From: Achromobacter piechaudii NBRC 102461
Lineage (GTDB): Bacteria > Pseudomonadota > Gammaproteobacteria > Burkholderiales > Burkholderiaceae_B
Assembly: GCF_001571245.1 (NCBI RefSeq)
Contig: NZ_BCTK01000005.1
Span: 62,001-126,000 of the forward strand
Length of the DNA stretch: 64,000 nt
Direction of reading: 5' to 3'
Within the stretch, counting starts at the first letter, position 1, and each line of letters starts with the position of its first letter. Below, in pieces: positions 24,658 to 35,224 of this stretch. A program made the position numbers and the translations under genes. Below the pieces are notes generated by a model, which worked only from the letters and a program-made list of their open reading frames with translations, did no database searches and was not told the origin of the DNA.

Positions 24658-25712
24658 TGGATGCGCTGCTGGCAGAGCCGCAGCGCTTCAAGTTTTTCCA
24701 GGCGGTGCGCCTGCTGGAGCAGTGCTTTGCGCGCCAGGAGCGCGGCGGCACGCGGCATACCGTGCCCGTGCATCTGCGCTTTCCCAATTCGCCGGGCCTG
24801 GGTTTTCCACCCAGCGAAATCGTCGACGCCGTGGCGTATGACAAGGACGGCGAGGCGCTGACCGATGAAGCGTCGCGCCGCGCGGCGGTGTCCGAAGGGC
24901 GGCTGGGCCGCGTGGACGTGACGCCCGCGTTCTTCGGGCTGCTGGGCGCGCAGGGCGCGCTGCCGCTGCATTATTCCGAGATGCTGGCCACGCGCGAAAG
25001 CCTGCGCCGTGACCGGGGCGCGCGCGCCTTTTTCGATATCTTTTCCAATCGCGCGGCGGCCTTGTTCTATGCAGCCTGGAAAAAGTACCGCATGCCATTG
25101 CGGCACGAGACCGAGCAAGACCATCACTTCCTGCCGCTGCTGCTGGCGCTGGGCGGCATCGGCCATCCGGCGCTGCGCGATCGCCTGCACAACGGCGCTG
25201 GCCGCGTGTTCGATGAATCCGTCGCCCACTACGCGGCGGCCGCGCGCCAGCGTCCCGTGTCCGCGCCGTACTTGCAGCGCGTGTTGCAGGACTACTTCGG
25301 CGTGCCGCTGCGCGTGGAGCAATTCGTGGGCCGTTGGTATGACGTGCCCCCGCAGAACCGCACGCAGCTGGGCGGGCCCGGCGCGGTGCTGGGCGTATCG
25401 GCGCTGGCGGGCGACCGCATCTGGCAGCGCGACCTGCGTATCCGCCTGTGGATCGGCCCCTTGTCGCGCCAGGCGTTTTCCGACTTCCTGCCTGGCGGCG
25501 AGCGCGCCCAGGCCCTGGAAAAGCTGCTGACGATGTTTGGCGGCATGACCTTCGAGTATGAAGTGCGGCTGGTGCTGGCGCGCGACAGCATCGGACCCAG
25601 CCAACTGGGTGCGGGCGGCGACGTGCGGCTGGGCTGGAATTCGTTCCTGTCCACCGAGCCGGCCGCAAGCGACCGCGACGACGCCAGCTACGAGCTGCAC
25701 ACGATTCACTGA
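24621..25712 (+). CDS. tssG: TssG, T6SS baseplate protein
   Basis: This 363-residue protein has the TssG features FKFFQAVRLLEQ near the start, TPAFFGLLGAQGALPLHY, the FLPLLLALGGIGHP segment and a C-terminal QLGAGGDVRLGWNSFL. It works with TssF in the baseplate wedge. ATG 24621 lies inside the end of tssF, with in-frame ATG codons at 24630 and 24657 also possible. The overlap with tssF points to coupled translation. Confidence 0.95.
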   Translation: MLPMQRRRHPSVMDALLAEPQRFKFFQAVRLLEQCFARQERGGTRHTVPVHLRFPNSPGLGFPPSEIVDAVAYDKDGEALTDEASRRAAVSEGRLGRVDVTPAFFGLLGAQGALPLHYSEMLATRESLRRDRGARAFFDIFSNRAAALFYAAWKKYRMPLRHETEQDHHFLPLLLALGGIGHPALRDRLHNGAGRVFDESVAHYAAAARQRPVSAPYLQRVLQDYFGVPLRVEQFVGRWYDVPPQNRTQLGGPGAVLGVSALAGDRIWQRDLRIRLWIGPLSRQAFSDFLPGGERAQALEKLLTMFGGMTFEYEVRLVLARDSIGPSQLGAGGDVRLGWNSFLSTEPAASDRDDASYELHTIH

Positions 25713-25737
25713 TCCACCGACCTAGAAAAACAGATCC

Positions 25738-28434
25738 ATGGCCACTCCGTTGAAAACCCTGATCGGGAAGCTGAACCAGACCTGCCGCCAGGCCGCCGAA
25801 CGCGCGGCCAGCCTGTGCATGGCGCAAGGCCATTACGAAGTGGATCTGGAGCACCTGTTCCTGGCGCTGCTGGAAAAGCCGGCCAGCGACCTGGCCATCA
25901 TCGCGCGGCGCTGCCACATTCCGACCGACGCGCTGGAAACCGACCTGAAGGCCGAGATCGGCCGGTTCAAGAACGGCAATACGCGCACGCCGGTGTTCTC
26001 GGCGCATCTGCCCAAGCTGTTCGAACACGCGTGGTTGATCGCGTCGCTGGACACCCAGACCACGCGCATCCGCTCCGGCCATTTGCTGCTGGCCTTGCTG
26101 ACCGAGCCGGACCTGGCGCAATTGGCGCGCCGGGGTTCGCCCTTGTTCGAATCGTTCCGCCTGGATGCCTTGAAGCATGACTTCGCGGCGCTGATCGAGG
26201 GGTCGGAAGAGGCGGGGCAGGCGGTAGGTTTTGCGGACGGCGCGCCGTCGGGGCAAGACGGTGATCAACCCGCGCCGGGCCTGTCGGCCTCGCCCGCGCT
26301 GGACCAGTACACCGCCAACCTGACCGAACGCGCGCGCGAAGGCAAGATCGATCCCGTGATCGGGCGCGATGCCGAAATCCGGCAGATGATCGACATCCTG
26401 ACGCGGCGGCGGCAGAACAATCCCATCCTGACCGGCGAGGCGGGCGTGGGCAAGACCGCCGTGGTGGAAGGGCTGGCGCTGCGCATCGTGGCGGGCGACG
26501 TGCCGCCCGCCTTGGCCGACGTTGCCCTGCGCGTGCTGGACATGGGCTTGTTGCAGGCCGGCGCCAGCGTCAAGGGCGAATTCGAGAACCGGCTAAAGAA
26601 TGTGATCGACGAGGTCAAGAAAAGCCCGTCGCCCATCATCCTGTTCATCGACGAGGCGCACACGATGATCGGCGCGGGCGGGCAGGCGGGCCAGAACGAT
26701 GCGGCCAACCTGCTCAAGCCGGCGCTGGCGCGCGGCGAGCTGCGCACGATCGCCGCCACGACCTGGAGCGAATACAAGAAGTACTTCGAGAAGGACGCGG
26801 CGCTGGCCCGGCGCTTTCAGGTCGTGAAGGTCGAGGAGCCGGACGAAGCGCTGGCCGCCTCCATGCTGCGCGGCATGGCGCCGCTGATGGAGCGGCATTT
26901 CGGCGTGCGCATCCTGGACGAAGCCATCAGCGCGGCGGCCCGCCTGTCGCATCGCTACATCACCGGCCGCCAGTTGCCGGACAAGGCGGTGAGCGTGCTG
27001 GATACGGCCTGCGCCCGCGTGGCGTTGGGCCGCAGCGCCACGCCCGCGCTGATCGACGATGCGCGTCACCGCCTGACGCGCTTGCGCACCGAGCAGGCGG
27101 CGTTGCGCCGCGAGGCCGCAGCGGGCGCGCCGCAAGCGCGTCTTGCCGAGCTGGACACGGAGATTGCCGCCGTGGAACAGGCGCTGACGGACGCACAGGA
27201 GCGCCATCAGGCCGAGACGCAATTGGTGGAGCGGATCCACGCGCTGCGCGCGGAGTTGGAGGAACAAGGCCAGGACGCGCCGGCTGCTGACAGCGCCGCG
27301 CCGTCCTCGTCGCGCCGCAAGGCGGCCGCGCCCGCGCTGACGCCGGAGCAGCAGCGCCTGGCAGGCTTGATGGACGAACTGCGCGCGTTGCAGGGCGAAC
27401 AGCCGCTGGTGCCGGCCTGCGTCGATGGACAGATCGTGGCGGAAATCATTTCGGCATGGACGGGCATTCCGCTGGGCCGCATGGTCAATGACGAGATCCG
27501 CACCGTGTTGCAGTTGCAGCCCATGCTGGCGGAACGGGTGATCGGCCAGGATCACGCGCTGCATGCCATTGCGCAGCGGGTGCGCACGGCGCGCGCGGGC
27601 CTGGAAGACCCGGACAAGCCCAAGGGCGTGTTCCTGTTCGTCGGGCCGTCGGGCGTGGGCAAGACCGAAACGGCGCTGGCGCTGGCTGACATCCTTTACG
27701 GCGGCGAACGCAAGCTGATCACGATCAACATGAGCGAATACCAGGAGGCCCACAGCATTTCGGGTTTGAAGGGTTCGCCGCCCGGCTACGTGGGTTATGG
27801 CGAAGGCGGCGTGCTGACCGAAGCGGTGCGGCGCCAACCTTATAGCGTGGTGCTGCTGGATGAAATCGAGAAGGCGCACCCGGACGTGCTGGAGATGTTC
27901 TTCCAGGTGTTCGACAAGGGCGTGATGGACGACGCTGAAGGGCGCGAGATCGATTTTCGCAACACGCTCATCATCCTCACGTCCAACGTGGGGTCCAGCA
28001 CGATCATGCAGACCTGCCTGAACAAGCCAGCCGCAGAGCGACCGACGCCGGATCAATTGACCGAGCTGCTGGCGCCGCAACTGTACAAGGCGTTCAAGCC
28101 GGCGTTCCTGGGCCGCATGAAGACCATTCCTTATTTCCCGGTGGACGACGACGCGTTGGCGCACATCATCGGGCTGAAGCTCGCGCGCATCGCGCGCCGC
28201 GTGCAGGCCACGCACCGCGCGGTGTTCGAATGGGACGACGCCCTGGTCGAGGCCGTGCTGGCGCGCTGCACCGAGGTGGATACCGGCGCGCGCAACGTGG
28301 ACCACATCCTGAACGGAGCGCTGCTGCCCGAGATTGCCGAGCAGGTGCTGGGCCGCATGGCGCAGGGCGAAGCCATTGCCAAGATCCGCGTGGGCGCGGG
28401 CAAGAATGGCGACTTCCGTTTTCGCATGAGCTGA
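25738..28434 (+). CDS. tssH: TssH (ClpV), AAA+ ATPase that recycles the sheath
   Basis: This 898-residue protein has a ClpB-like N domain (about residues 1-150), a first AAA domain with Walker A GEAGVGKT near residue 233, a middle coiled-coil region near 440-520, and a second AAA domain with GPSGVGKTE near 636 and LLDEIEKAHPDV. The C-terminal D2-small domain completes it. It unfolds contracted TssB-TssC sheath in the cytoplasm so that the subunits can be reused. The setting in the T6SS operon and the early sheath-binding segment separate it from housekeeping ClpB. Confidence 0.97.
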   Translation: MATPLKTLIGKLNQTCRQAAERAASLCMAQGHYEVDLEHLFLALLEKPASDLAIIARRCHIPTDALETDLKAEIGRFKNGNTRTPVFSAHLPKLFEHAWLIASLDTQTTRIRSGHLLLALLTEPDLAQLARRGSPLFESFRLDALKHDFAALIEGSEEAGQAVGFADGAPSGQDGDQPAPGLSASPALDQYTANLTERAREGKIDPVIGRDAEIRQMIDILTRRRQNNPILTGEAGVGKTAVVEGLALRIVAGDVPPALADVALRVLDMGLLQAGASVKGEFENRLKNVIDEVKKSPSPIILFIDEAHTMIGAGGQAGQNDAANLLKPALARGELRTIAATTWSEYKKYFEKDAALARRFQVVKVEEPDEALAASMLRGMAPLMERHFGVRILDEAISAAARLSHRYITGRQLPDKAVSVLDTACARVALGRSATPALIDDARHRLTRLRTEQAALRREAAAGAPQARLAELDTEIAAVEQALTDAQERHQAETQLVERIHALRAELEEQGQDAPAADSAAPSSSRRKAAAPALTPEQQRLAGLMDELRALQGEQPLVPACVDGQIVAEIISAWTGIPLGRMVNDEIRTVLQLQPMLAERVIGQDHALHAIAQRVRTARAGLEDPDKPKGVFLFVGPSGVGKTETALALADILYGGERKLITINMSEYQEAHSISGLKGSPPGYVGYGEGGVLTEAVRRQPYSVVLLDEIEKAHPDVLEMFFQVFDKGVMDDAEGREIDFRNTLIILTSNVGSSTIMQTCLNKPAAERPTPDQLTELLAPQLYKAFKPAFLGRMKTIPYFPVDDDALAHIIGLKLARIARRVQATHRAVFEWDDALVEAVLARCTEVDTGARNVDHILNGALLPEIAEQVLGRMAQGEAIAKIRVGAGKNGDFRFRMS

Positions 28435-28449
28435 TCGGGAGACGCTGAC

Positions 28450-31158
28450 ATGGCTCTGGAAATCGCCGCCGCCAGCCCGCTTGCCGCCGGCTTCACGCAG
28501 GCCGACCGCCTGCTGGATCTGGTCACGCCGCTGGGGCCGGACAAGCTGCTGGCCGAGCGCCTTTGCGGCAGCGAGCAACTGAGTGACGGCGCGTTCGCTT
28601 TGGAGGTGGATGCGCTGTCGGACGACGCCCATATCGCCTTGAAGTCGCTCATCGGCCAACCGGTGCAGTTGAGCTTGCAGACGGCTTTGGGGCGCGACGA
28701 ACGCAGGGTGTGGTGCGGGCTGGTGTCCGAGGCGCGCTTCGAGGGCGCCAACGGCGGCTTCGCTCGCTATCGCTTGCGCATGGAACCGTGGCTGGCCTTG
28801 CTGCGCCAACGGCGCGACAGCTTTGCGTTTCAGGATCAGTCGGTGATCGACATCGTTGACAGCGTCTTTGGCGACTACAGCGGCCAGGGCGCGGTGGCGG
28901 CCCAATGGCGCTGGGAACTGAAAGACCGGGACGTCTACGCCAAGCGCAGCCTGACCATTCAATACCGCGAAACCGACTACGCCTTCGTCGAACGGCTGTT
29001 GGCCGAAGAAGGGCTGTTCTATTGGGTCGAGCACGAAGCGGGCGATGGCGCGCCGGGCACGCACACCGTCGTCATCGCCGACCATAACGGCGCGTTCGAA
29101 AGCGGCCCGCAGGACAGCGTGAAATTCCAGCGCGCCGACGCCACCGAAACCGAGGACACGATTCAGGGGTGGCGCCAGCGGCGGGCGTGGCGCACGAACG
29201 CGTTGCGGCTTGCCACCTGGGACTATCGCGCGATGCAGGCGCGGCAGGTCAGCGCGCAGGTCGATGACAAGCTGCCCAATGCGCTGGAGCTGGCCGATGC
29301 CGATTACCCGGGCCAGTACCTGTTCGAAGACAGCGGCCAGGGCGATCGGCTGGCGCATAACGCGTTGGCCGCGCAGCGCGTGGGGCAGTCGCTGTATGAA
29401 GGCGATGGCACCGTGCGTACGCTGGCGCCGGGGCAGCGCTTTACCCTGACAGGGCATTGGGCGCCGTCGCAGGGCGAAGGCAGCGATTTCGTGGTGCTGC
29501 GTATCGAGCACGAGGCGCGCAACAACTTCGACGAAAGCCTGGGGCAAGCGGTCGCGGCGGCCTTGGGCGCGGCAGACCCGGCGCAGAAAGCGGCAGAGGG
29601 CGACACGGACTTCTATCGCAATCGTTTCGAGGCGATTGCCGCCACGCTGGAGTACCGGCCCCGCACGCGCGACGGCCACGGCGCGCGGCTGCATCCACGG
29701 CCCACGGTGCATGGCGCGCAGACGGCGCTGGTCGTGGGCGCGCAGGACCCGGTCCATACCGACCGCGATCACCGCATCAAGATTCAATTCCATTGGCAGC
29801 GCGGCAGCGCGTCCAGCAATCGGCAGGCGCATCCCGCAGGCGAGGACAACGCGCCTGCCTCGGAAGCGCTGGGCACCTGGGTGCGCGTGGCCGAGCCGGT
29901 GGCGGGCGCGGATTGGGGCGGGCATTTCATTCCCCGGCTGGGTCAGGAAGTGCTGGTGCAGTTCCTGCATGGTGATATCGACCGCCCCGTCGTGGTGGGT
30001 GCCTTGTACAACGGCGCGGGCGCGGAAAACGCCGCCAACAATCAGGTGCAGGGCGGCGCGGCCAAGGCGACGGGCAACGCGCCCACCTGGTTTGCGGGCA
30101 CGCAGGAAGGCCATGCACACAACGTCGTGATGTCCGGCTTCAAGACTCAGGCGCTGGCGCAAAGCGGCCAGGGCATGGGCGGCTACAACCAACTGGTGCA
30201 GGACGATACGCCGGGTCAGTCGCGGCTGATGGCTTCGACCACGCAGGCGGACGCCCGCCTGAGCCTGGGCCATCTGAAGCAGCAGCGCGACAACGAGCGG
30301 CTGTCGGACCTGGGCCATGGCGCCGAACTGGCGACAAGCGAGGCCCTGGCGCTCCGCGCGGGCGAAGGGTTGCTGATCAGCGCCGACAAGCGCGAAGGGG
30401 CGACGGGCGGCATGCTCGATAGCGAAGAGGCCATCGCGCAGATGGAAAAGTCCATCGAACAGGCGGGCGAACTGTCCGGCGCGGCGGCGCGCCAGGAAGC
30501 CGCCTTGCCCGGCGATGCCGACAAGACGCGCGCGCTGGCGGAGCTGGACGCGGTGCGCAAGATCATCGAAGGCGCAGAGGCCGAACAGGACGTGAGCGTG
30601 CCGGCCTACACGCAGCCGCACATCCAGGTCAGCGCGCCCAAGGGCATCGGCCAGTACACGCCGCGCAACGCCTACATGGTGGCGGGCGCGACGCTGTGCC
30701 AGGTGGCGCCGGACGTGAATTGGGCGGCGGGCGCGAATCTGGCCGTCTGCGTGGCGCAGGGCGTGGTGCTGTTCACCAAGGGCCTGGGCGGCAACGGCCG
30801 GGCGGTGCAGGAACAGGGCATCCGGCTGCATGCGGCGGGCGGCAAGCTGCGCCTGCAAAGCCAGAAGGCGCGCATGCGCCTGATCGCCGAGAAAGCGGTG
30901 ACGCTGGTGTCGGCGCAGGGGGCGGTCGATGTGACGGCATCGAAGAAGGTGCTGGCCACGGCGGCGGGCGCCTACCTGCGCATCGAGGGCGGCGGCATAC
31001 AGCTGCACGCGCCCGGCAAGGTCGAGTTGAAGGCGGGTGTGCATAACTGGGTGGGACCGCAAAGCGGAGCCGGTCCGGCGCAAGCGCCGCAGGGCGAACT
31101 GGAAGGCTGCGCGGCCGCGCTGGAAGACGCGGCAGGCAGCGGGGCGCTGGCGGCATGA
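28450..31158 (+). CDS. vgrG: VgrG (TssI), complete spike protein without toxin extension
   Basis: This 902-residue VgrG has an N-terminal gp27-like domain, SLTIQYRETDYAFVERLLAE near residue 165, the OB-fold segment HFIPRLGQEVLVQFLHGDID near residue 495, and a DUF2345 region that ends near NWVGPQSGAG. A 30-residue Ala-rich tail follows and there is no extra catalytic domain. The adaptor gene starts in its last codons (ATGA), and the adaptor, effector and immunity genes that follow indicate it delivers the VasX-like protein. GGGAG lies eight bases before ATG 28450. Confidence 0.96.
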   Translation: MALEIAAASPLAAGFTQADRLLDLVTPLGPDKLLAERLCGSEQLSDGAFALEVDALSDDAHIALKSLIGQPVQLSLQTALGRDERRVWCGLVSEARFEGANGGFARYRLRMEPWLALLRQRRDSFAFQDQSVIDIVDSVFGDYSGQGAVAAQWRWELKDRDVYAKRSLTIQYRETDYAFVERLLAEEGLFYWVEHEAGDGAPGTHTVVIADHNGAFESGPQDSVKFQRADATETEDTIQGWRQRRAWRTNALRLATWDYRAMQARQVSAQVDDKLPNALELADADYPGQYLFEDSGQGDRLAHNALAAQRVGQSLYEGDGTVRTLAPGQRFTLTGHWAPSQGEGSDFVVLRIEHEARNNFDESLGQAVAAALGAADPAQKAAEGDTDFYRNRFEAIAATLEYRPRTRDGHGARLHPRPTVHGAQTALVVGAQDPVHTDRDHRIKIQFHWQRGSASSNRQAHPAGEDNAPASEALGTWVRVAEPVAGADWGGHFIPRLGQEVLVQFLHGDIDRPVVVGALYNGAGAENAANNQVQGGAAKATGNAPTWFAGTQEGHAHNVVMSGFKTQALAQSGQGMGGYNQLVQDDTPGQSRLMASTTQADARLSLGHLKQQRDNERLSDLGHGAELATSEALALRAGEGLLISADKREGATGGMLDSEEAIAQMEKSIEQAGELSGAAARQEAALPGDADKTRALAELDAVRKIIEGAEAEQDVSVPAYTQPHIQVSAPKGIGQYTPRNAYMVAGATLCQVAPDVNWAAGANLAVCVAQGVVLFTKGLGGNGRAVQEQGIRLHAAGGKLRLQSQKARMRLIAEKAVTLVSAQGAVDVTASKKVLATAAGAYLRIEGGGIQLHAPGKVELKAGVHNWVGPQSGAGPAQAPQGELEGCAAALEDAAGSGALAA

Positions 31159-32078
31159 CGAAGGACTTGACGCCTACGCGCGCCGACGCCGCTGTCGAAC
31201 ACGCCATTGCGGGCCTGCGCGCCGTGCTGGACGCCCGTCCGAACCGGCGCGTGCTGCTGCTGTGCGACTCCACGCTGGACGATCCCTTGGCCGAGGAATT
31301 CGCTTCGGCTGGCCTGGCGCGGCGCGCGGTTGACCTGATATCGCAAGGCGCGTCCGCACCGCCCCTGTACCTGGTCGAAGTGCCCGACGAAATCCGCCAC
31401 GAACGGCTGATCAACGCCAGCATCCGGCTGGCGGTCGATGAGGCCATGCGCCCCGCGCCGGCGGTCAAGCGCGCGCGCTCGATGTCGGCCTGGCTGGCCA
31501 CGGACTTGCCCCTGGCGGAAGTGGCCGACCGCTTGATCCTGCGTGCGCGGCTGCGCGATGCGCAGGGCCGCATGCGCATCCTGCGGTTCTGGGACCCGCG
31601 CACGACGCAGTTTCAAAGCGAGTTGTATGCGGGTTGCGCGCCAGCGTCATGGATCGCGGGCGCGACGTGGATGAGCATTGACGGTTTTGCGCGCTGGCAG
31701 GCGCTGCCCGACGCGCCCGGCCCAATGCAGACGGCCACGCCGGATTGGCCACGACTGGCGCGGCTGGGTCAGATCAATGCGGTGCTGCAACGGCTGAATG
31801 TAGACGGGCTTGCATCCGGCCCGTCTCTGCTTGAGCCGATACGCCGCGCGCTGGACGCGGGTGCTGCGTGCGGCATGGACGACGAAGACGTCGCCCTGTT
31901 CGCCGCATGGCGCGTGCGCCTGGATGCGCCGCTGGAGCGCGCGCCCGCGTTTGCGACGCTGCTGCGCGAGATCCAGGAAGAGGGCGGCCGGCTGCGCAAC
32001 GCCGCGCAGGATATGGATGACGAGGATTGGCAGGTGTTTGCGTGGCAAGCGCAGGCACGGGAGGATCGACAAGCATGA
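31155..32078 (+). CDS. DUF4123 adaptor (VasW-like position)
   Basis: This 307-residue DUF4123 protein has the family core as MRILRFWDPRTTQFQSEL near residue 140. It overlaps vgrG by four bases at its start and the effector by four at its end. In V. cholerae the DUF4123 protein VasW stands at exactly this place and is needed for delivery of VasX, so the same role is inferred here. The sequence is only distantly like the DUF4123 protein at 1641, as expected for adaptors with different clients. Confidence 0.85.
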   Translation: MTKDLTPTRADAAVEHAIAGLRAVLDARPNRRVLLLCDSTLDDPLAEEFASAGLARRAVDLISQGASAPPLYLVEVPDEIRHERLINASIRLAVDEAMRPAPAVKRARSMSAWLATDLPLAEVADRLILRARLRDAQGRMRILRFWDPRTTQFQSELYAGCAPASWIAGATWMSIDGFARWQALPDAPGPMQTATPDWPRLARLGQINAVLQRLNVDGLASGPSLLEPIRRALDAGAACGMDDEDVALFAAWRVRLDAPLERAPAFATLLREIQEEGGRLRNAAQDMDDEDWQVFAWQAQAREDRQA

Positions 32079-35000
32079 CGACTGACTACGACGCGCTGCC
32101 CTGCAAGGGCAAGTTCTGCGGCCGGCCGGGGTTGCCGATCCTGCCGATGCGGGTGGCCTACGTGCCGGGCGGCAAGAACGATCTGCCCAACGGCGTGTAC
32201 GCCGACGCCGAACTGCATTACGAAACCATGCGGCAGGGCGCCTACATGCTGCGCGCCATCACGGCGGGCTATGTGTACCTGTGGGACCCGCGCCGCAGCT
32301 ATGGCTGGCGCGCCTTCGCGGCGACTGCGACCGGTCAGATGAAGGAAGTGCCGGTGGACGACGATAACCGTCCGACCGAACAACCCACCTTCACCTGCAC
32401 GCGCGAAGGCCACGGCCTGGAGTCGGCGCTGATCAACGTCGACGCGCCGGCCAATGCCACGCGCACGGTATGGGTCGGCTATTCGCGCGTCTGGTGGACG
32501 CGCGACATACGCCGCGAGCTGTCGCGCAACGAGCGCTGGCGCAGCAAGATCATGGTCGAGCTGGATGCGCGCGCCGTCTGGGGCGGCGGCCATCCCAGGC
32601 CCGACACGGGCTATCGCGTTACTGCCGACGGCGCCAACCTGGCAGAGCACTCGATTGAATTTCGCGACGCGGCGGGCGCGGCCACGCTGTTCAACAACAC
32701 CTTGAGCCCGGGCGTGACCATCTTTGGCGGCAAGGCCGCCGAGTTGGCCGTCAAGATGCGCCAGATGACGCCCAAGGGCGGCATCGTGCTGGCGCTGCGG
32801 GACCCGGTCGGCCTGCTGGCCGACATCGCCACCTGGCGCAACAAGCGCATGGGCGATCTGGCCGAGCACCACATGGATCCGACGCGGCTGCGCGAGGTGG
32901 GCGTGGCGCAGATCATCCAGGGCCTGGAAAAGCAGATGGACTCGTCGGGCGACGAGATCAAGCGGATGCACGAACGCATCAACATGGGCAAGGTTTCCAA
33001 GACCATCAGCGACAACCGCGCCAGCATCGACCGCATGAAGGACCTGATCGAAGGCGCGGGCAAGGACTGGGCGTGGTGGTATGGACGCGAGGCGTTCTGG
33101 ATGACCTTGAAGGCCTATTCGCCCAACGACGCGGCGGCGGGCGCGCGGCTGGAGGAAGACCTTGCGCTGTGCGTGGATGGCGCGGGCGCGGTGCATAGCG
33201 AGCACAAGGCCATTGACGAGTCGCTCAAGGAAGACGACAAGGACGGACTGTACGAGGCGATCTGGCGCGGGCTGGCCTCGAACGACGGCGAGCTGCTGGC
33301 CTTCCTGCAAAAGGAGGCGCGCGGCAAGCTGGCCAAGCAGGTGTCGCAGGTTCGCAAGATGATCAAGGCCTACAACGACTGGCTCAAGAAGCGCAGCGCG
33401 AAGGGCTTGCCGACGCCGACACGCGCGGCGACCACTGCGATCGGCCGGTTCATGGCGACCCAGCTGTTGCGGCTGACGCTGGCGCGCGACCCGATCGCGG
33501 ACCGGGTCGCCGCGCGGGTGACGATGACGCTGGCGGCGCGCATGAATACCGTGCTGGTGGTGCGTACCCACACGACGACCGTGCCGCGCATGATCGCGGA
33601 CATGCACGAAATCATCTGGGATTCGAAGAACAACCGGGCGCTTACGGTGACTATCGGGGGCGGTTTCAGCGCATCCCAGCACATGAGCGCCGCATGGATC
33701 GGCACGCAGTCCGAGGCGTCGCGGCCGGTCACGGTGAGCTACATCATTCCCCAGGAGGTCGATGCGCAGTTGAACGCGGCCTCGACGGCGGGCGCAAGGC
33801 CCGCCCCGACCGCCGCGCCGCCCCTGGGCCTGCCTGCGCCGCCGCCGATGCTGGCGCTGCCCGCGCCGACGATGTCGCCGATGGCCGGGCTGATCAAGTA
33901 CGCCAAGTCGCGCGATGCGTCGTACGCGGGCGCGACGGGCGTGATGGCGCTGGTGGCGATCTACACGTCCGTGTCCGAGCTGAACGCGGCGCGGGCCGTG
34001 GCCGATGCGAAGAAGGAACGCAAGGCCTGGTTCGGCATCACCACGGGCGTGCTGGGCGTGGGCAGCGTGGCGATCGAGGTCACCACGGGCGCAATCGGCG
34101 CGCGCGTGGGCGCCAACACCGCGTTCACGATGAACCTGCGCTTGAACATGCGCCTGGCCACCTTCCGCACGGCGGGGGCGGTGTTCGCCACCGCCGCGAC
34201 CTTCGTGGACAGCGCCAACAACGCGCTCAACGCCAAGGATCAGTACGACGTCCACAACTACGAAGCGGGCGGCGCGTACGCCACGTCTTCCGCGTTCCTG
34301 CTGATGTCCAGCCTGACCGGCGTGGCGACGGCGGTCATTGCGGTGGGCGGCGCGTTCAGCACGGCGGGCGTGGCGGCCGGCGCGGGCGGCTTTGGCGGCG
34401 CGATGGTGGGCCTGACCAGCGGCGGCACGGTGCTGCTGGGCATCCCGGTGTGGGGCTGGATCGCGCTGGGGCTCTGCCTGCTGGTGGCCGGCCTGTACTT
34501 CAAGTTCTGGGGAGACAGCGCAACCGAAAGCGAGCTGGAAGTCTGGTACACGCGCTGCTGCATGCGCGCGCCGGAATTCGAAGGTGTGGCAGGCCGCGAG
34601 CTGTATCTGAACCGCGAAGATGAACTGGACGATTTCAACCGCGCGGTGTTCGGCGTGCGCGTCTCGCTGCAATGGTATGGCTTCTGGAGCGGTGAAGTGA
34701 TGGGCCGCGACCGGCTGGTGCTGGAAATGACCATGCCGGGCTATACCTCAAGCAGCGACTACGCCTATAGCCTGAAGCTGGGCGGCAAGGGCGTCACCGC
34801 CGTGGTGTCCAGCAAGGGATCGCCGCGCGCGACTGACCCCGAGCTGCAACCACGTGGCCCCTCGCAGGCGCAGATGGTGGCGGGCCGCCCCGATCCGAAG
34901 ACCTGGATGGACAGCGTGGACGAATATGTGGACGGCCTGCAATCTCGCCCGGGCTGGGCCGACGCTTGGCGCTGGATCCGCAAGGACCGTAGCCAGGCCA

Positions 35001-35212
35001 TCGAATTCACCGGCAAGCCGTGGGAAGATTCGGTCCAGTTCCAAGTTCATAATGGCTACGCGACGCTGCGCACCGAGGTGCTGGTCGACGACGACATCTT
35101 CACCGAAGCGTTCCTCAAGATCGAGTTCTGGCCCGATCCCGAGCGCATGCCCGAGGTTCGGGCGCTACCGGTGGGCAGTGCCGGCAGCAATCTTGTGAAA
35201 GCACAGAATTGA
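32075..35212 (+). CDS. VasX-type membrane-active T6SS effector
   Basis: This encodes 1045 residues, starting at ATG 32075 inside the adaptor stop. The N-terminal block resembles the VasX N-terminal region (BTH_I2691-type effectors): GLPILPMRVAYVPGG, then LHYETMRQGAYMLRAITAGYV. A long helical charged middle follows. Hydrophobic segments come at about residues 618-640, 652-680, 694-713 and 736-813, the last being long enough for two or three membrane spans with many glycines. About 230 soluble residues end the protein. Colicin-like pore formation in the target inner membrane is the expected action. No enzymatic motif was seen. Confidence 0.8.
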   Translation: MTTDYDALPCKGKFCGRPGLPILPMRVAYVPGGKNDLPNGVYADAELHYETMRQGAYMLRAITAGYVYLWDPRRSYGWRAFAATATGQMKEVPVDDDNRPTEQPTFTCTREGHGLESALINVDAPANATRTVWVGYSRVWWTRDIRRELSRNERWRSKIMVELDARAVWGGGHPRPDTGYRVTADGANLAEHSIEFRDAAGAATLFNNTLSPGVTIFGGKAAELAVKMRQMTPKGGIVLALRDPVGLLADIATWRNKRMGDLAEHHMDPTRLREVGVAQIIQGLEKQMDSSGDEIKRMHERINMGKVSKTISDNRASIDRMKDLIEGAGKDWAWWYGREAFWMTLKAYSPNDAAAGARLEEDLALCVDGAGAVHSEHKAIDESLKEDDKDGLYEAIWRGLASNDGELLAFLQKEARGKLAKQVSQVRKMIKAYNDWLKKRSAKGLPTPTRAATTAIGRFMATQLLRLTLARDPIADRVAARVTMTLAARMNTVLVVRTHTTTVPRMIADMHEIIWDSKNNRALTVTIGGGFSASQHMSAAWIGTQSEASRPVTVSYIIPQEVDAQLNAASTAGARPAPTAAPPLGLPAPPPMLALPAPTMSPMAGLIKYAKSRDASYAGATGVMALVAIYTSVSELNAARAVADAKKERKAWFGITTGVLGVGSVAIEVTTGAIGARVGANTAFTMNLRLNMRLATFRTAGAVFATAATFVDSANNALNAKDQYDVHNYEAGGAYATSSAFLLMSSLTGVATAVIAVGGAFSTAGVAAGAGGFGGAMVGLTSGGTVLLGIPVWGWIALGLCLLVAGLYFKFWGDSATESELEVWYTRCCMRAPEFEGVAGRELYLNREDELDDFNRAVFGVRVSLQWYGFWSGEVMGRDRLVLEMTMPGYTSSSDYAYSLKLGGKGVTAVVSSKGSPRATDPELQPRGPSQAQMVAGRPDPKTWMDSVDEYVDGLQSRPGWADAWRWIRKDRSQAIEFTGKPWEDSVQFQVHNGYATLRTEVLVDDDIFTEAFLKIEFWPDPERMPEVRALPVGSAGSNLVKAQN

Positions 35213-35224
35213 TAGGGTTCAAGC

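Noticed and set aside
26593-31083. 1496-codon minus-strand frame opposite tssH and vgrG
   Set aside because: It is a shadow of two certain genes, rich in Arg/His/Gln as expected for antisense of high-GC coding sequence.
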